DNA of 64,000 nt from an uncultured Desulfobacter sp. Its GTDB lineage: Bacteria; Desulfobacterota; Desulfobacteria; Desulfobacterales; Desulfobacteraceae. The notes under the pieces are model-generated. The model was not told the origin of the DNA, did no database searches, and saw nothing but the letters and a program-made list of their open reading frames with translations. The stretch covers positions 1,722,001-1,786,000 of the forward strand of contig NZ_OY762614.1 in NCBI RefSeq assembly GCF_963666145.1. Reading direction: 5' to 3'. Below are positions 50,831 to 59,998 of this stretch, piece after piece. Position numbers and translations under genes: made by a program. The stretch's first letter is position 1. Each line of letters begins with the position of its first letter.

Positions 50831-52896
50831 AAACCATACCCCTAACCATAGCTTGCGCCCTTATCTTCTGGGGGTACCAAACCGGATATATGATGTTTGC
50901 CTGTTTGATGGGCGTTGTTATTGAGCTTGCCCGGGTGCTAAACATACGATGGAATCCATCCTTAGACCAGATAAATAAAATCAGTGACACCTGCACGGTG
51001 TGTCTTGCCGGCACCATTATCTATTTTGTTTCAATGGATATTGAAACCGCTTTGGTAAACATATTGCGTTACCTGCCGGTTTTCGGATTACCTTTAATTA
51101 TTGTTCAAGAATACAGTGCAGCAGCGGACATTGATGTACACGCCCTGTACCTGTTCAAGAAAAAAATAACCGGAGGGGCCAAGGGGACGGCGGTCAGAAT
51201 AAATTTAAGCCTTGCATTTATCATCATCTGCCTGATCTCTTCGGCTGCGGCGGCAGAGAGCCGCCAGGTCCATTACTACCCGGTTGTCCTGGGCATTATT
51301 GCCGTTGTGCTCTTTTTCCAGCGGCCCAGGGGGGCAGATGTCCGGATATGGATTGCCGCCATGATTGTTGCCGCAACCATTGGGTTTTTCCTGCAGGCAG
51401 GCCTCCACTATTCCCAGAGGGTCATGACCCGGCGGGCATGGTATCTGTTTATGAGCGACAGTTCCGATCCGCTCCGGGGCACAACGGCCCTGGGCAAGAT
51501 CGGCCGTCTCAAACTTTCCAACAAAATCGTTTTCAGAGTGATCCCGTCAAAAAATTATGATGGGGGCACCTATCTTATAAAAGAAGCTGCTTATAACTTG
51601 CTTTCAGGCAAGGTGTGGACGGCGGTCCAAAATAAATTTGAACTGATCCCCCTGTCAGACGACGATGAATTTAATACGGGCCTGCCGGCCGTGTCAGATC
51701 TCCGGGACATGGGTACGGATGCCAAACGCCGGCATCCGTACCTGGCAAGTCAATCCATACCGGACAGTGCTGGCATAACCATCCTGACCCGGATGAAAAA
51801 GCCCAAAGGAGTGTTACGTTTACCTGAAAATGTCCTTGGGGTTAACTGCCCAGCTGTCTCCGGTGTCAAAACCAACGGACTGGGGACATTTGTGGTGGAG
51901 GACGCCCCGGGCTTTATGCGTTATGATGTTCGGTACGGCGATCCCGGCACCAATATCCTGCCTCCGGGCAAATCCGACCTGCTCCTCCCGGATCAGGAAC
52001 ACGCATTGTTCCGGAATCTGGCCGTTGAGCTTGGATTTGCCCCCGGCAAATCGCCCCAAATGATTTTATCCGAAATAAAAAAATATTTTCTTACAAATTT
52101 CAGCTACACCCTTGACCTTGAAACCGATGAGACAACATCCCCCATCACGGCATTCATGACCCGGACCCGGGCAGGGCATTGTGAGTATTTTGCAACGGCT
52201 ACGGTATTGCTTCTTCGCGCGGCCGGTATTCCCGCAAGATATGTAACCGGGTATATGGCCTTTGAAAAAAGCGTTCTGTCAGACAAAATTGTTGTGCGCA
52301 GAAAACATGCCCACGCTTGGACCGAGGTGTTTGTCAACGGCCGCTGGACGTTCTTTGACACCACCCCCCCGGCCTGGACAACCCAGGAGGCGAGCCATTT
52401 CCTAAGAACGGCGATTCCCGACCTGTTTTCCCTGATGGGATACGGATTGGCCGTGCTCCGCTGGGGAAACCCGGAAACCAAAAAGAAACTGCTGTGGCTT
52501 CTGGTGCCCCTCGGGCTGCTGATCATCAGGCGCCTGCTCAGAAAAGATAAAACCAAAAAGGAAAACAGGCTTGGCCATGCACAAAACCATGCAACGTCAG
52601 GAGCCATGCCCGATACCCCGGACTTTTATCTCCGAAAACTTGAAGAAAAACTTGTCCGTTCCGGGTTTTCCAGAAAGCCCCATGAAACCTATGAACAATT
52701 TTTTATTCGCATCAAAGAACAGGCGTTTTCCCAACAGGATCTTCCTTCGCTTATGACCGTTATCCAAATCCACAAACAGCTTCGCTTTGGTCCCCACCCC
52801 ATTTCCAACCAAAAACAGGTTCAATTGAAAACCCAGACAGATCGGTTAATTCAAAAATGCACCGTTGCCCGCACAAACGCCAAGCCAATGGATTAA
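50827..52896 (+). CDS. Membrane transglutaminase-like protein
   Basis: 689 aa. About five or six membrane segments in residues 1-200, then a large extracytoplasmic region with a transglutaminase-like domain: catalytic Cys in RAGHCEYFATATVLLLRAAGIPARYVTGY (about 443), His in HAHAWTEVFVNG (about 487) and Asp in WTFFDTTPP (about 502). One more membrane helix (about 545-562) and a cytoplasmic C-terminal tail follow. This is the DUF3488-TGase type found with MoxR and DUF58. It may act as a cysteine protease or cross-linker in the envelope; the substrate is unknown. Confidence 0.9.
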   Translation: MKTIPLTIACALIFWGYQTGYMMFACLMGVVIELARVLNIRWNPSLDQINKISDTCTVCLAGTIIYFVSMDIETALVNILRYLPVFGLPLIIVQEYSAAADIDVHALYLFKKKITGGAKGTAVRINLSLAFIIICLISSAAAAESRQVHYYPVVLGIIAVVLFFQRPRGADVRIWIAAMIVAATIGFFLQAGLHYSQRVMTRRAWYLFMSDSSDPLRGTTALGKIGRLKLSNKIVFRVIPSKNYDGGTYLIKEAAYNLLSGKVWTAVQNKFELIPLSDDDEFNTGLPAVSDLRDMGTDAKRRHPYLASQSIPDSAGITILTRMKKPKGVLRLPENVLGVNCPAVSGVKTNGLGTFVVEDAPGFMRYDVRYGDPGTNILPPGKSDLLLPDQEHALFRNLAVELGFAPGKSPQMILSEIKKYFLTNFSYTLDLETDETTSPITAFMTRTRAGHCEYFATATVLLLRAAGIPARYVTGYMAFEKSVLSDKIVVRRKHAHAWTEVFVNGRWTFFDTTPPAWTTQEASHFLRTAIPDLFSLMGYGLAVLRWGNPETKKKLLWLLVPLGLLIIRRLLRKDKTKKENRLGHAQNHATSGAMPDTPDFYLRKLEEKLVRSGFSRKPHETYEQFFIRIKEQAFSQQDLPSLMTVIQIHKQLRFGPHPISNQKQVQLKTQTDRLIQKCTVARTNAKPMD

Positions 52897-52914
52897 AACA
52901 AAAGGAGATTCGCC

Positions 52915-54591
52915 ATGAAGACCCTCATCTTAAACAAAATAACACATAAGCCGGTCAACAGCCTTATCGTGTTTCTTATTTTGATATTAACCTTCAGCGG
53001 CATCTGTACCTGGGCCGCCACCAAGATAGAGGTAACAAATACCGACACAGGCGCAGACTGGTCCCTGCCCGATTGGGTTCAGGCGTCCAGCAGATCGGGT
53101 GGATTCTATATGGACAGAGATCCGGATCACGCCTTTTTGTCCGTCAAAGGGATCACTCTTTCATGGGCAAATTTAAATCCGGCCCAAAACCAGTATGATT
53201 TTTCTGCCTTGGATGCGGCGTTGGAAAAGGCAGAAACCCAAAATTATAAAATTATTCTTCGGTTAAAATGCCATGTTACAGCACGTAAAAATCTCAGTGA
53301 TACAATGGATGCTGACTGCCCATATGTACCCCAATGGGTGCTGGATTTGTACGGACCTGCACAATTTGTAACCCGAAATACATCTGACATGTATATCCGG
53401 GTGGCTGTGCCCTGGGACATCGGATTACAAAACCAGCTTCTAACGTTCATAGATTTTTTTGGCAAAAAGGGCTATCTGGCGGATGAACGAATTGCAGGAG
53501 TTTATATCACAGGATTCTCTTCTTCGCTGGGGGAGGAGTTCTGGCTGCACCGCGATTACCTGCAAAATGCGTTGAATGCCGGTATGACCGAACAATCCCT
53601 TTTGACAACCTATCAAACCAGAATTAACGCCTGGATTGATGCGGCAGGGGAACATGTGAACAAGCTGATCTGGATCGGTTATGGTGAAATCCAAAATTCC
53701 GGTTATGATGGCGACCGGCTTAACGATTATGCCCTCGACATGGGCCTGGGATGGCGTCATGGCGGCCCGGACACCTACCATGACATTCTCGCCCCGGAAG
53801 TGGGCCAGACCTATACAGATGGGTATATGAAAGCGGACTGGTCCCATCCCCTGCGTGACGGGCAGAGGATATTTTTAGGTGAAGTGGAATATACCTTTGA
53901 ACAGCCGGATGCGGATAACGCCCTGGCTGAGCAAACGCATATGACCGAAAGTGCAATCATGCGCATGGCCCAGCTGGGTATGAATTACGCGTGGACATCG
54001 GAGGCGTTTTTAAATTATGCCCCCCGGATGTTCCAATGGTGGACACAAACTGCCGGAAAAACGCCCTGGGAAATTCCCGATGCGGCATGCTGGCTTCGCC
54101 AGGATGCGGTATATGTACAAGCCCATGCAATGGTATACCCCATAAAGAACTTCGAACGATTCCTCTATCAGCGGGATCAGGCAGGGGCGAAAACCGTACC
54201 GGTGATGCCCGTTAACCGGGCAGCATTCTGGAATGATCCTTCGGGGCAGCATTTTGATTATTCCGCCCGGGCCACAGATGTACGCAATGGCAGTGATAAA
54301 ATGATTTTCAGCCTGGAACCGGGATTTTTAGACACGTTGAATGCACCATTTACAATTAAAATAACCTATTTTGACAATAACGCCTGCCAATGGGTATTGG
54401 AAGTGCCTGCCGGGGAGAGTTACCTGTCATCGTCGACCATTACCGGAGCATCGGATGATATGTTGAAAACCGTCACCTTTAAGATTAATACCATTCCGGA
54501 TAACACGAGCTTAGGCAACAATTGTTTTTTTCGCCTGCGTGTATTGAATGATCAGGATCTAACTGTTAAATTCGCCCGTGTGATCAAATAG
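52915..54591 (+). CDS. Secreted glycoside-hydrolase-like TIM-barrel protein
   Basis: The ribosome binding site AAGGAG precedes the ATG. Residues 1-35 are a signal peptide (VFLILILTFSGICTWAA). The main part looks like a TIM barrel of the beta-galactosidase or DUF4832 type: VKGITLSWANLNPAQNQYDFSALDAALEKA (about 80-110), KIILRLKCHV, and acidic residues in FSSSLGEEFW and FLGEVEYTF that could be catalytic. The last 120 residues are beta-rich, as in DUF4832 or carbohydrate-binding domains. It follows the MoxR operon by 18 bp but reads more like a partner of the convergent exopolysaccharide locus, 5 bp away. Specific activity unknown. Confidence 0.65.
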   Translation: MKTLILNKITHKPVNSLIVFLILILTFSGICTWAATKIEVTNTDTGADWSLPDWVQASSRSGGFYMDRDPDHAFLSVKGITLSWANLNPAQNQYDFSALDAALEKAETQNYKIILRLKCHVTARKNLSDTMDADCPYVPQWVLDLYGPAQFVTRNTSDMYIRVAVPWDIGLQNQLLTFIDFFGKKGYLADERIAGVYITGFSSSLGEEFWLHRDYLQNALNAGMTEQSLLTTYQTRINAWIDAAGEHVNKLIWIGYGEIQNSGYDGDRLNDYALDMGLGWRHGGPDTYHDILAPEVGQTYTDGYMKADWSHPLRDGQRIFLGEVEYTFEQPDADNALAEQTHMTESAIMRMAQLGMNYAWTSEAFLNYAPRMFQWWTQTAGKTPWEIPDAACWLRQDAVYVQAHAMVYPIKNFERFLYQRDQAGAKTVPVMPVNRAAFWNDPSGQHFDYSARATDVRNGSDKMIFSLEPGFLDTLNAPFTIKITYFDNNACQWVLEVPAGESYLSSSTITGASDDMLKTVTFKINTIPDNTSLGNNCFFRLRVLNDQDLTVKFARVIK

Positions 54592-54596
54592 GAAGA

Positions 54597-55541
54597 TTAA
54601 GATAGCCAATGTCCAAGGTCCCGGTCCAGTAATTGTGAGAGTCTGCGTATTTCCGGTTCAAATTGTCGTTTGAGTATCGTCCTTGCGGCAGCGGGCATTT
54701 CCACCTTTGTCATCAATTTCCTGGCAGCCATATGCTTGAGCTGCTGCCGCCGGGGCTTGGGGATCACTTTTTTCACCACGCTTTTCAAAATATTCGGAGA
54801 GATAATCAAATTTTTGAGCAACTCGCTTTTGGGTTTTCCCGAAGGATTATAAATCTGATTTGTATCCGGCGTATAATCCGGATCAACCCCTAAAAACAGG
54901 AAAATCTCTTTGCAGATTTGCCCGGCGTCTTTTTTCAGATCATCAAACAGGAATATCTTCACCCGGTCTTTGCCGAATTCATCTTGATAGGCCTTAATCT
55001 GATCATGGTACATCCCAAAGCCGATATAATCATAAAACGGCTGCCAGTTATTGCCAAGCCGCTTGTTGATTGTGTCAGGATGAACCGCTTCCTGAAATGG
55101 CGCGGTGTCTGAACTGGTCCTGCTGAATGTCCAGTACTGCGACCATGCCCGATCAATGGGATTTCGAAGGCTGATGATAAATTTAAGCCTGTTATATTGT
55201 TCAGGATCCTGGTAAACAATTCTTAAATTTTTAATGCTTGTCTCATGGGTATAAAGATAGGATGGCGATGCATCCCCGCACTTTTGGCCGTCGGATGCCG
55301 TTTGGTACAGCTGCACATAACCGGCAAGGCTGTCAATAATCCCCGGCAGCTTATCCGGGCTGTCAAAGGCAGGTTTGTTGTTCATAAAACTAAAAAACCA
55401 GGGTTCTTTCTTCTCCGGCATAAAGATGTCCCGATGACCCTGCAGATAATAGTGCAATGATGTTGTCCCGCTTTTGGGCGCCCCCACAATAAAAAAGTCC
55501 GGCAGGTTGACGATGCCAAGGTTATCTGTGTTTACTTTCAT
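54597..55541 (-). CDS. Sulfotransferase (PAPS-dependent type)
   Basis: 314 aa. The 5'-phosphosulfate loop is FFIVGAPKSGTTSLHYYL (about 17-34), followed by MPEKKEPWFF, and the 3'-phosphate loop is ISLRNPIDRAWSQYW (about 144-158), as in heparan-sulfate-type sulfotransferases. It transfers sulfate from PAPS to a hydroxyl or amino group of a carbohydrate. It is the last gene of the minus-strand exopolysaccharide cluster, so the polymer is the likely acceptor. There is no signal peptide, so sulfation would occur in the cytoplasm on a precursor. Confidence 0.85.
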   Translation of the reverse strand: MKVNTDNLGIVNLPDFFIVGAPKSGTTSLHYYLQGHRDIFMPEKKEPWFFSFMNNKPAFDSPDKLPGIIDSLAGYVQLYQTASDGQKCGDASPSYLYTHETSIKNLRIVYQDPEQYNRLKFIISLRNPIDRAWSQYWTFSRTSSDTAPFQEAVHPDTINKRLGNNWQPFYDYIGFGMYHDQIKAYQDEFGKDRVKIFLFDDLKKDAGQICKEIFLFLGVDPDYTPDTNQIYNPSGKPKSELLKNLIISPNILKSVVKKVIPKPRRQQLKHMAARKLMTKVEMPAAARTILKRQFEPEIRRLSQLLDRDLGHWLS

Positions 55542-55575
55542 TTTAGGTTCCTATGGGTTTGGCATTTATCCTGTT

Positions 55576-56643
55576 TCAGTTGGAAATCAAGGTTGAAAAA
55601 TCAGAATCGCCCCGGGATATGAGCAGGTCCCGGGCAGACATGTTATCCATTTGGTACATGGCCGGTTCTGTACAACCGGCAATCAATCGTTTGCTCCGCC
55701 GTCCTTTAATAAAGAAAAAAGATTTAAGGACGCCGACGGCCGGATCTTTCTGATTTGCCGGCCATGCCTCCACAACATTGGTTTGTCTTTGTAAAAACCA
55801 ATGCAGCGCCTGCTTTAACAACACCTTGAACACATCGACCTCTTCAAGTCCAAACAGCCAGTCAACCAGGTATCCTTTTACTTTATCAGCCCTTTTCACC
55901 AGGGTGGTCACAAGCATCCCTGCCAATTGGGTATTTTTCCTGGCTATCCAGAATTGATACTGATCCGGGGAATCTTGGAAACGCCATCTTAAATAATCCA
56001 TATCCGGCACCAGACGATACGGGTAGTCATCTTTGATTTTCTCCCACAGCAGTTCGATATCTCCGGGAAGTTCATAGGACTTTGTAACCAATACATCCTT
56101 TGACGAAGAAAGACGGATACGGGTCTTGACCACCGTTTCAGTCACACAACCGGCGGCGGCTCGAACTATCTCCGGTGCATTGATTAATTTTCCAGGACGA
56201 AGAATAAGGGACGTGACAGGTGTATTTTCATCAATGAATATCTGTTTTTCAAAACATTTTTTATACACTGCATAAGAGGCATCATTAACAAAACCGAACA
56301 ATAACACCTTTTGTTTGAAGATCAGATCTTTCATGACGTCCATGATGTATCCATAGGCAGCCCCCCCCCGGTATTCCGGATGGGCCAGGGCATCTACCAA
56401 CTGACAGGACTCATATAAGTTTCCCCTGGCGCGTATGGGGCGAATCCATGCCCCTGTGAACGCGACAATGTTTCCGTCCGGCCCCTCCACAACATTTGTG
56501 GCGGTTTTAAAGGGGGGCGCAAGGTATTTCCAAGCCCAATACCCATCATTGAAGCGATTTCCCCAGACACTTTCATGAAGGTCGGATAATTTGCGGCCGT
56601 CGTCAGCATGGATGGGCCGTAAAGTAAAAGAGTTCCCTGTCAT
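55576..56643 (-). CDS. GNAT-like N-acyltransferase in the exopolysaccharide cluster
   Basis: The frame opens at 56697, where ATGGTAA overlaps the glycosyltransferase stop, but FTLRPIHADDGRKL right after the ATG at 56643 is the normal beginning of a GNAT fold, so I prefer that start; both are possible. The first half has the GNAT pattern (SVWGNRFNDGYWAWKYLAPPF, CQLVDALAHPEYRGGAAYGYIM with the acetyl-CoA loop). The second half repeats a similar domain with YLRWRFQDSPDQYQFWIARKN. Such proteins acylate sugar amino groups. It shares the direction of the glycosyltransferase upstream and is probably part of the operon. Confidence 0.75.
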   Translation of the reverse strand: MTGNSFTLRPIHADDGRKLSDLHESVWGNRFNDGYWAWKYLAPPFKTATNVVEGPDGNIVAFTGAWIRPIRARGNLYESCQLVDALAHPEYRGGAAYGYIMDVMKDLIFKQKVLLFGFVNDASYAVYKKCFEKQIFIDENTPVTSLILRPGKLINAPEIVRAAAGCVTETVVKTRIRLSSSKDVLVTKSYELPGDIELLWEKIKDDYPYRLVPDMDYLRWRFQDSPDQYQFWIARKNTQLAGMLVTTLVKRADKVKGYLVDWLFGLEEVDVFKVLLKQALHWFLQRQTNVVEAWPANQKDPAVGVLKSFFFIKGRRSKRLIAGCTEPAMYQMDNMSARDLLISRGDSDFSTLISN

Positions 56644-56690
56644 TTTCCCAAAGCCCCCAAAAATACAATCCATATTATAGTGAGCGCCTT

Positions 56691-57857
56691 TTACCATTTG
56701 GATTTTGCCTTTCGTGTCAAAAAATGGAAAACGCCTACACTTGTCCCAATATTAAATGCGATGAAGTATGATAAAAAAGATAGTTTTCTAATTTTCAATA
56801 CGCCATAAAATGACAGAACTGAAACCGCGTAAAAAGAAATCTGGCAAAAAAAGAGCCCTGTCCAGCAGGGACTTGAAAATGCCAGAATCAAACTGGTTAT
56901 CGCAATGGTCATGAGAAGAAAAGGGGTCAGCCGGCGGACAACTTTATGGAAAAACAGTCCGATACCATACCTGAAGCTATGTTTTTTAAAAAATATCTGC
57001 CGGTTTTTCCAGATCGCGTTCAGCCCCCCTGCCACAATTCTCGACCGCCGCTCAACTTCCCCTGAAACGGTTTTTGACGGTTGAGAAATAAAGGTCCGCG
57101 CCTCGGGCAGGCCCCAAAAGAAAAAGCCCTGGTTTACCACGGATAATAAAATGAAAATATCATCACAGACATCAGGGGGAAGATACGGATACAGTGTTTT
57201 TCTTACGGCAAACAATTGCCCGGAACACGAGGTAACACTTCCTAACAGATCCATCTCAGCCTTTTTTATCCATCTTTCGAACAACCAGTATTTTTTTTGT
57301 ACACTGCCGATACCTGCCGCTGAAGATTTTGATCCGTTCACCAGGACGGTCCCGGAAAAGCCCCCCACATCCGGATTGCGAAACGCCTGGGTGATGATGG
57401 ATATCACATCGGGATCTAAGGCAGCGTCCACATCGGACACCACAATAATCTGCCCGGCGGCTTTTTCCACGGCCTGATTCAAGGCAATATTTTTTCCTAC
57501 CCACGCTCCGGTTTGATGAAACCGCACCGGGAAACATGACGATGCATTACCGATTATTTTGGGCAGTTCAGGAAAATCACCATCTCCAGACACCAGAATT
57601 TCCATCTTTTCAGGTGCAACGTTTAATCTTGAACTGTTGACCAATTTTTCAGGCAGCCGGTGGATATCATTCTTATAAACCGGGACGATTAAGGTCACCT
57701 GAAGCACCTGGCTTGCATCGCTATTACCGGAAGGCTCAGAAGGAGCTTGCCGTTTTTTTACAAACACTGTAATCAGTGCCAGTATTAACGGGTATGCCGT
57801 CTGCAAACACATTAATCCGGCCGCCAGCCAAAAAGCGATTTGTGCAAGAATGAACAT
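56691..57857 (-). CDS. Membrane glycosyltransferase family 2
   Basis: 388 aa: an N-terminal membrane helix (3-33), a GT-A catalytic domain (about 50-285) and three C-terminal membrane helices (about 300-375). VTLIVPVYKND starts the nucleotide-binding strand, IIVVSDVDAALDPD is the DXD metal site, GGFSGTV follows, and the acceptor-side RRSRIVAGGLNAIW resembles the QxxRW region. It is the type that adds a sugar to a lipid-linked intermediate or builds a polymer. The ATG has no clear ribosome binding site and lies 8 bp after the ATPase gene. Confidence 0.88.
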   Translation of the reverse strand: MFILAQIAFWLAAGLMCLQTAYPLILALITVFVKKRQAPSEPSGNSDASQVLQVTLIVPVYKNDIHRLPEKLVNSSRLNVAPEKMEILVSGDGDFPELPKIIGNASSCFPVRFHQTGAWVGKNIALNQAVEKAAGQIIVVSDVDAALDPDVISIITQAFRNPDVGGFSGTVLVNGSKSSAAGIGSVQKKYWLFERWIKKAEMDLLGSVTSCSGQLFAVRKTLYPYLPPDVCDDIFILLSVVNQGFFFWGLPEARTFISQPSKTVSGEVERRSRIVAGGLNAIWKNRQIFFKKHSFRYGIGLFFHKVVRRLTPFLLMTIAITSLILAFSSPCWTGLFFCQISFYAVSVLSFYGVLKIRKLSFLSYFIAFNIGTSVGVFHFLTRKAKSKW

Positions 57858-57865
57858 GTGTTGAA

Positions 57866-58507
57866 TTAAAAAACCTTTTTATAAATAAAATCGGGGATAT
57901 GATGGTGCCGTTTATTCATAATCGTTCCAAGGATATTGGGATCTGCCGCCTTTAACTGATCTATGGCGGTCAAAACCACCTGCTCCCGGGTCTTTTCCGC
58001 CTCCACCACAATAAATACCCCATCAAAGGGGCGGGTATTGGTCAGCATCGCCAAAGAGGTTAAAACAGACGGCCCGTCCACCAGAACAAGATCAAACTGT
58101 TCTTTGAGCCCCGCCATGGCCTGTGAAAACACCTGGGAAACAGTGCTGGAATCCATACCATCGGCCGGCAGGCGCCCCTGGGGAATGAAAAAAAGGTTGG
58201 GGTGCGCATCACTCGGGTAGTTAAAACACCAGTCTGTTACAGCCGGATTGCCGTTCTCTTCTGAGGCGTTTAACGCCCATCCCTGCTCGGGATTATTCAT
58301 TGTGTCGGTTATGTCAGGGTGCTCAAGGTTAAAGTCAACAACAGCAATTTTCTTTTTAACGCTGAAACTGTCCAGACACATCTGGGCAACTTTAAGGCAG
58401 GTGAATGTTTTCCCCTCTTTGGGAACGGCAGAGACAAAAATAAATGCCTGGTTGGGCTTCTCGAGTATTTTCCGGTTAATGATAAATTTTAAGGCTTCGT
58501 TTTCCAT
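57866..58507 (-). CDS. CpsD/BY-kinase-like P-loop ATPase for exopolysaccharide export
   Basis: 213 aa from the ATG at 58507 (AAAGGAAG upstream); a TTG at 58528 would overlap the flippase gene and is less likely. Walker A is FVSAVPKEGKTFTCLKVAQ, the A' strand is IAVVDFNLEHPDI, and Walker B is DLVLVDGPSVL, the layout of bacterial tyrosine kinases CpsD/Wzc and XrtA-type ATPases. The C-terminus ends in DFIYKKVF with only one tyrosine, so it lacks a tyrosine-rich autophosphorylation tail. The membrane partner that controls chain length is not in the window and may lie beyond its end. Confidence 0.82.
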   Translation of the reverse strand: MENEALKFIINRKILEKPNQAFIFVSAVPKEGKTFTCLKVAQMCLDSFSVKKKIAVVDFNLEHPDITDTMNNPEQGWALNASEENGNPAVTDWCFNYPSDAHPNLFFIPQGRLPADGMDSSTVSQVFSQAMAGLKEQFDLVLVDGPSVLTSLAMLTNTRPFDGVFIVVEAEKTREQVVLTAIDQLKAADPNILGTIMNKRHHHIPDFIYKKVF

Positions 58508-58524
58508 AGATTTCTTCCTTTTGC

Positions 58525-59988
58525 TCAATTGGATATATGTTCTTTAATTTGTCTGGATATGGGAATAATGCAGATGCCGTATATGATCAATGCCCCCAGC
58601 CCACCTATCCCCAAACGCAAACCCGGCAAAATTTCCCAGGTTCTCCAAGGCAGCCCGAATAAAAATAAAATCATTAAAAACAGTGAACCAACAATATTAA
58701 AAAGATCCCTGCCCGATGGAAAAACAAGTTTTAACCGTATCCACAGCAACAAAAATATCATCCATGCGGTTATGGAAGAGGCCAGGGCCAGGCCTTTAAG
58801 TCCCAAGTCCAGCAAAACAAAATCAAGTGCCAGTGTTAAGATCACGCTGATGATGCCGAACAGCAAAATTTCTTTGATGTTTCGTTCCACAATAAAACTA
58901 TTGCGCAAGCCCGTACTGCTGATGATGGCGGGGATGCCCAAGCAGAAATACCGGATGGAAAAAACTGCCGGCATGACCTGATCCCGGGTAAAACGGCCGT
59001 GGGTAGCCAGCATATCGACCAGATCCCCGGCAGCCCAAAATAACAATATGGATATGGGCATACCGACGATCATAAAAAAGCTGAACATTTCCCGGCGGAT
59101 CATACCCATCTTTTCCGGCTGTTTGGCAATTAAAGAGAGTTTGGGAAGATAGGTGGTGAAAATACTTGTTGCCAGCAATATGGGGACAGACCTTGTGAGC
59201 CGTTCGGTAAGAAAAAATATGGAAACACTTCCCGCGCCCATCAATGAAGCAAACAGGCGCTCAATCAGCACGGTGGCACGGTTTAAGCCCAAGGCGACCA
59301 CAACAAGCCCGGAGCCGGCCAGAATCAGTTTCAGATACGGCCACTGGATATCCGGCCGTTTAACGGACATCACCGGCCACCCGTTGCCACATCCTTTGAG
59401 GTATAAGACCAGAAACTGAATAGATCCGGCAAGGGTCAGGCATGCGGCATACCCGTAAACACCCCAGAGGTATCCGGCCGAAAATAAGGACAGAAGCGCT
59501 GTCAGGCGCCATGCAAACTGGGCAATTTCAGGAAAGAGAAACCGTTTATGATAATAAAACACAGACATGGCATGACCAAACAAACCAAAGAGAAAAAAAG
59601 AAGGGGCCAGAATGCTTAATAAATGGGCCGCCGTGGTCTGCCCCGCCGGACTCAACCCCGGTGCCATCAGTTTAGTCAGAACCGGTGCAGCTCCCACCAG
59701 CACCAGGGTGAGTATCAATAATAAGGGCAGCCACCAACCCAGAAAGTGCGATTCGGGGTCACGGTCCTGGTTCTGATAACTTTGCGTAAAGACGGGCACA
59801 AGCACAAGGGGCAAACGCCCTGCAATCATTCGGACCATCTCTATGGGGAAAAACATGGCAACGAACAAGGCGTCTGTGGTTTCATTGGCGCCAAGAACGA
59901 TCACCACAAAAAAACTGATCAGAAAACCGGCACCGGAATTAAGCGCCTTTAACCCAACCAGAGAAAATGCTTTGTTTATCAGTGACAT
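58525..59988 (-). CDS. MurJ/MviN-like flippase of the MOP superfamily
   Basis: 487 aa with 12-14 membrane segments and the MurJ/MviN N-terminal pattern (KAFSLVGLKALNSGAGFLISFFVVIVLGANETTDALFVA). RFTRDQVMPAVFSIRYFCLGIPA and TGLRNSFIVERNIKEILLFG are typical later motifs. Within an exopolysaccharide cluster it most likely flips a lipid-linked oligosaccharide across the inner membrane, in the way of Wzx, rather than lipid II. It lies 10 bp downstream of the secreted glycosidase-like gene. Confidence 0.87.
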   Translation of the reverse strand: MSLINKAFSLVGLKALNSGAGFLISFFVVIVLGANETTDALFVAMFFPIEMVRMIAGRLPLVLVPVFTQSYQNQDRDPESHFLGWWLPLLLILTLVLVGAAPVLTKLMAPGLSPAGQTTAAHLLSILAPSFFLFGLFGHAMSVFYYHKRFLFPEIAQFAWRLTALLSLFSAGYLWGVYGYAACLTLAGSIQFLVLYLKGCGNGWPVMSVKRPDIQWPYLKLILAGSGLVVVALGLNRATVLIERLFASLMGAGSVSIFFLTERLTRSVPILLATSIFTTYLPKLSLIAKQPEKMGMIRREMFSFFMIVGMPISILLFWAAGDLVDMLATHGRFTRDQVMPAVFSIRYFCLGIPAIISSTGLRNSFIVERNIKEILLFGIISVILTLALDFVLLDLGLKGLALASSITAWMIFLLLWIRLKLVFPSGRDLFNIVGSLFLMILFLFGLPWRTWEILPGLRLGIGGLGALIIYGICIIPISRQIKEHISN

Positions 59989-59998
59989 GTTACAGCTG

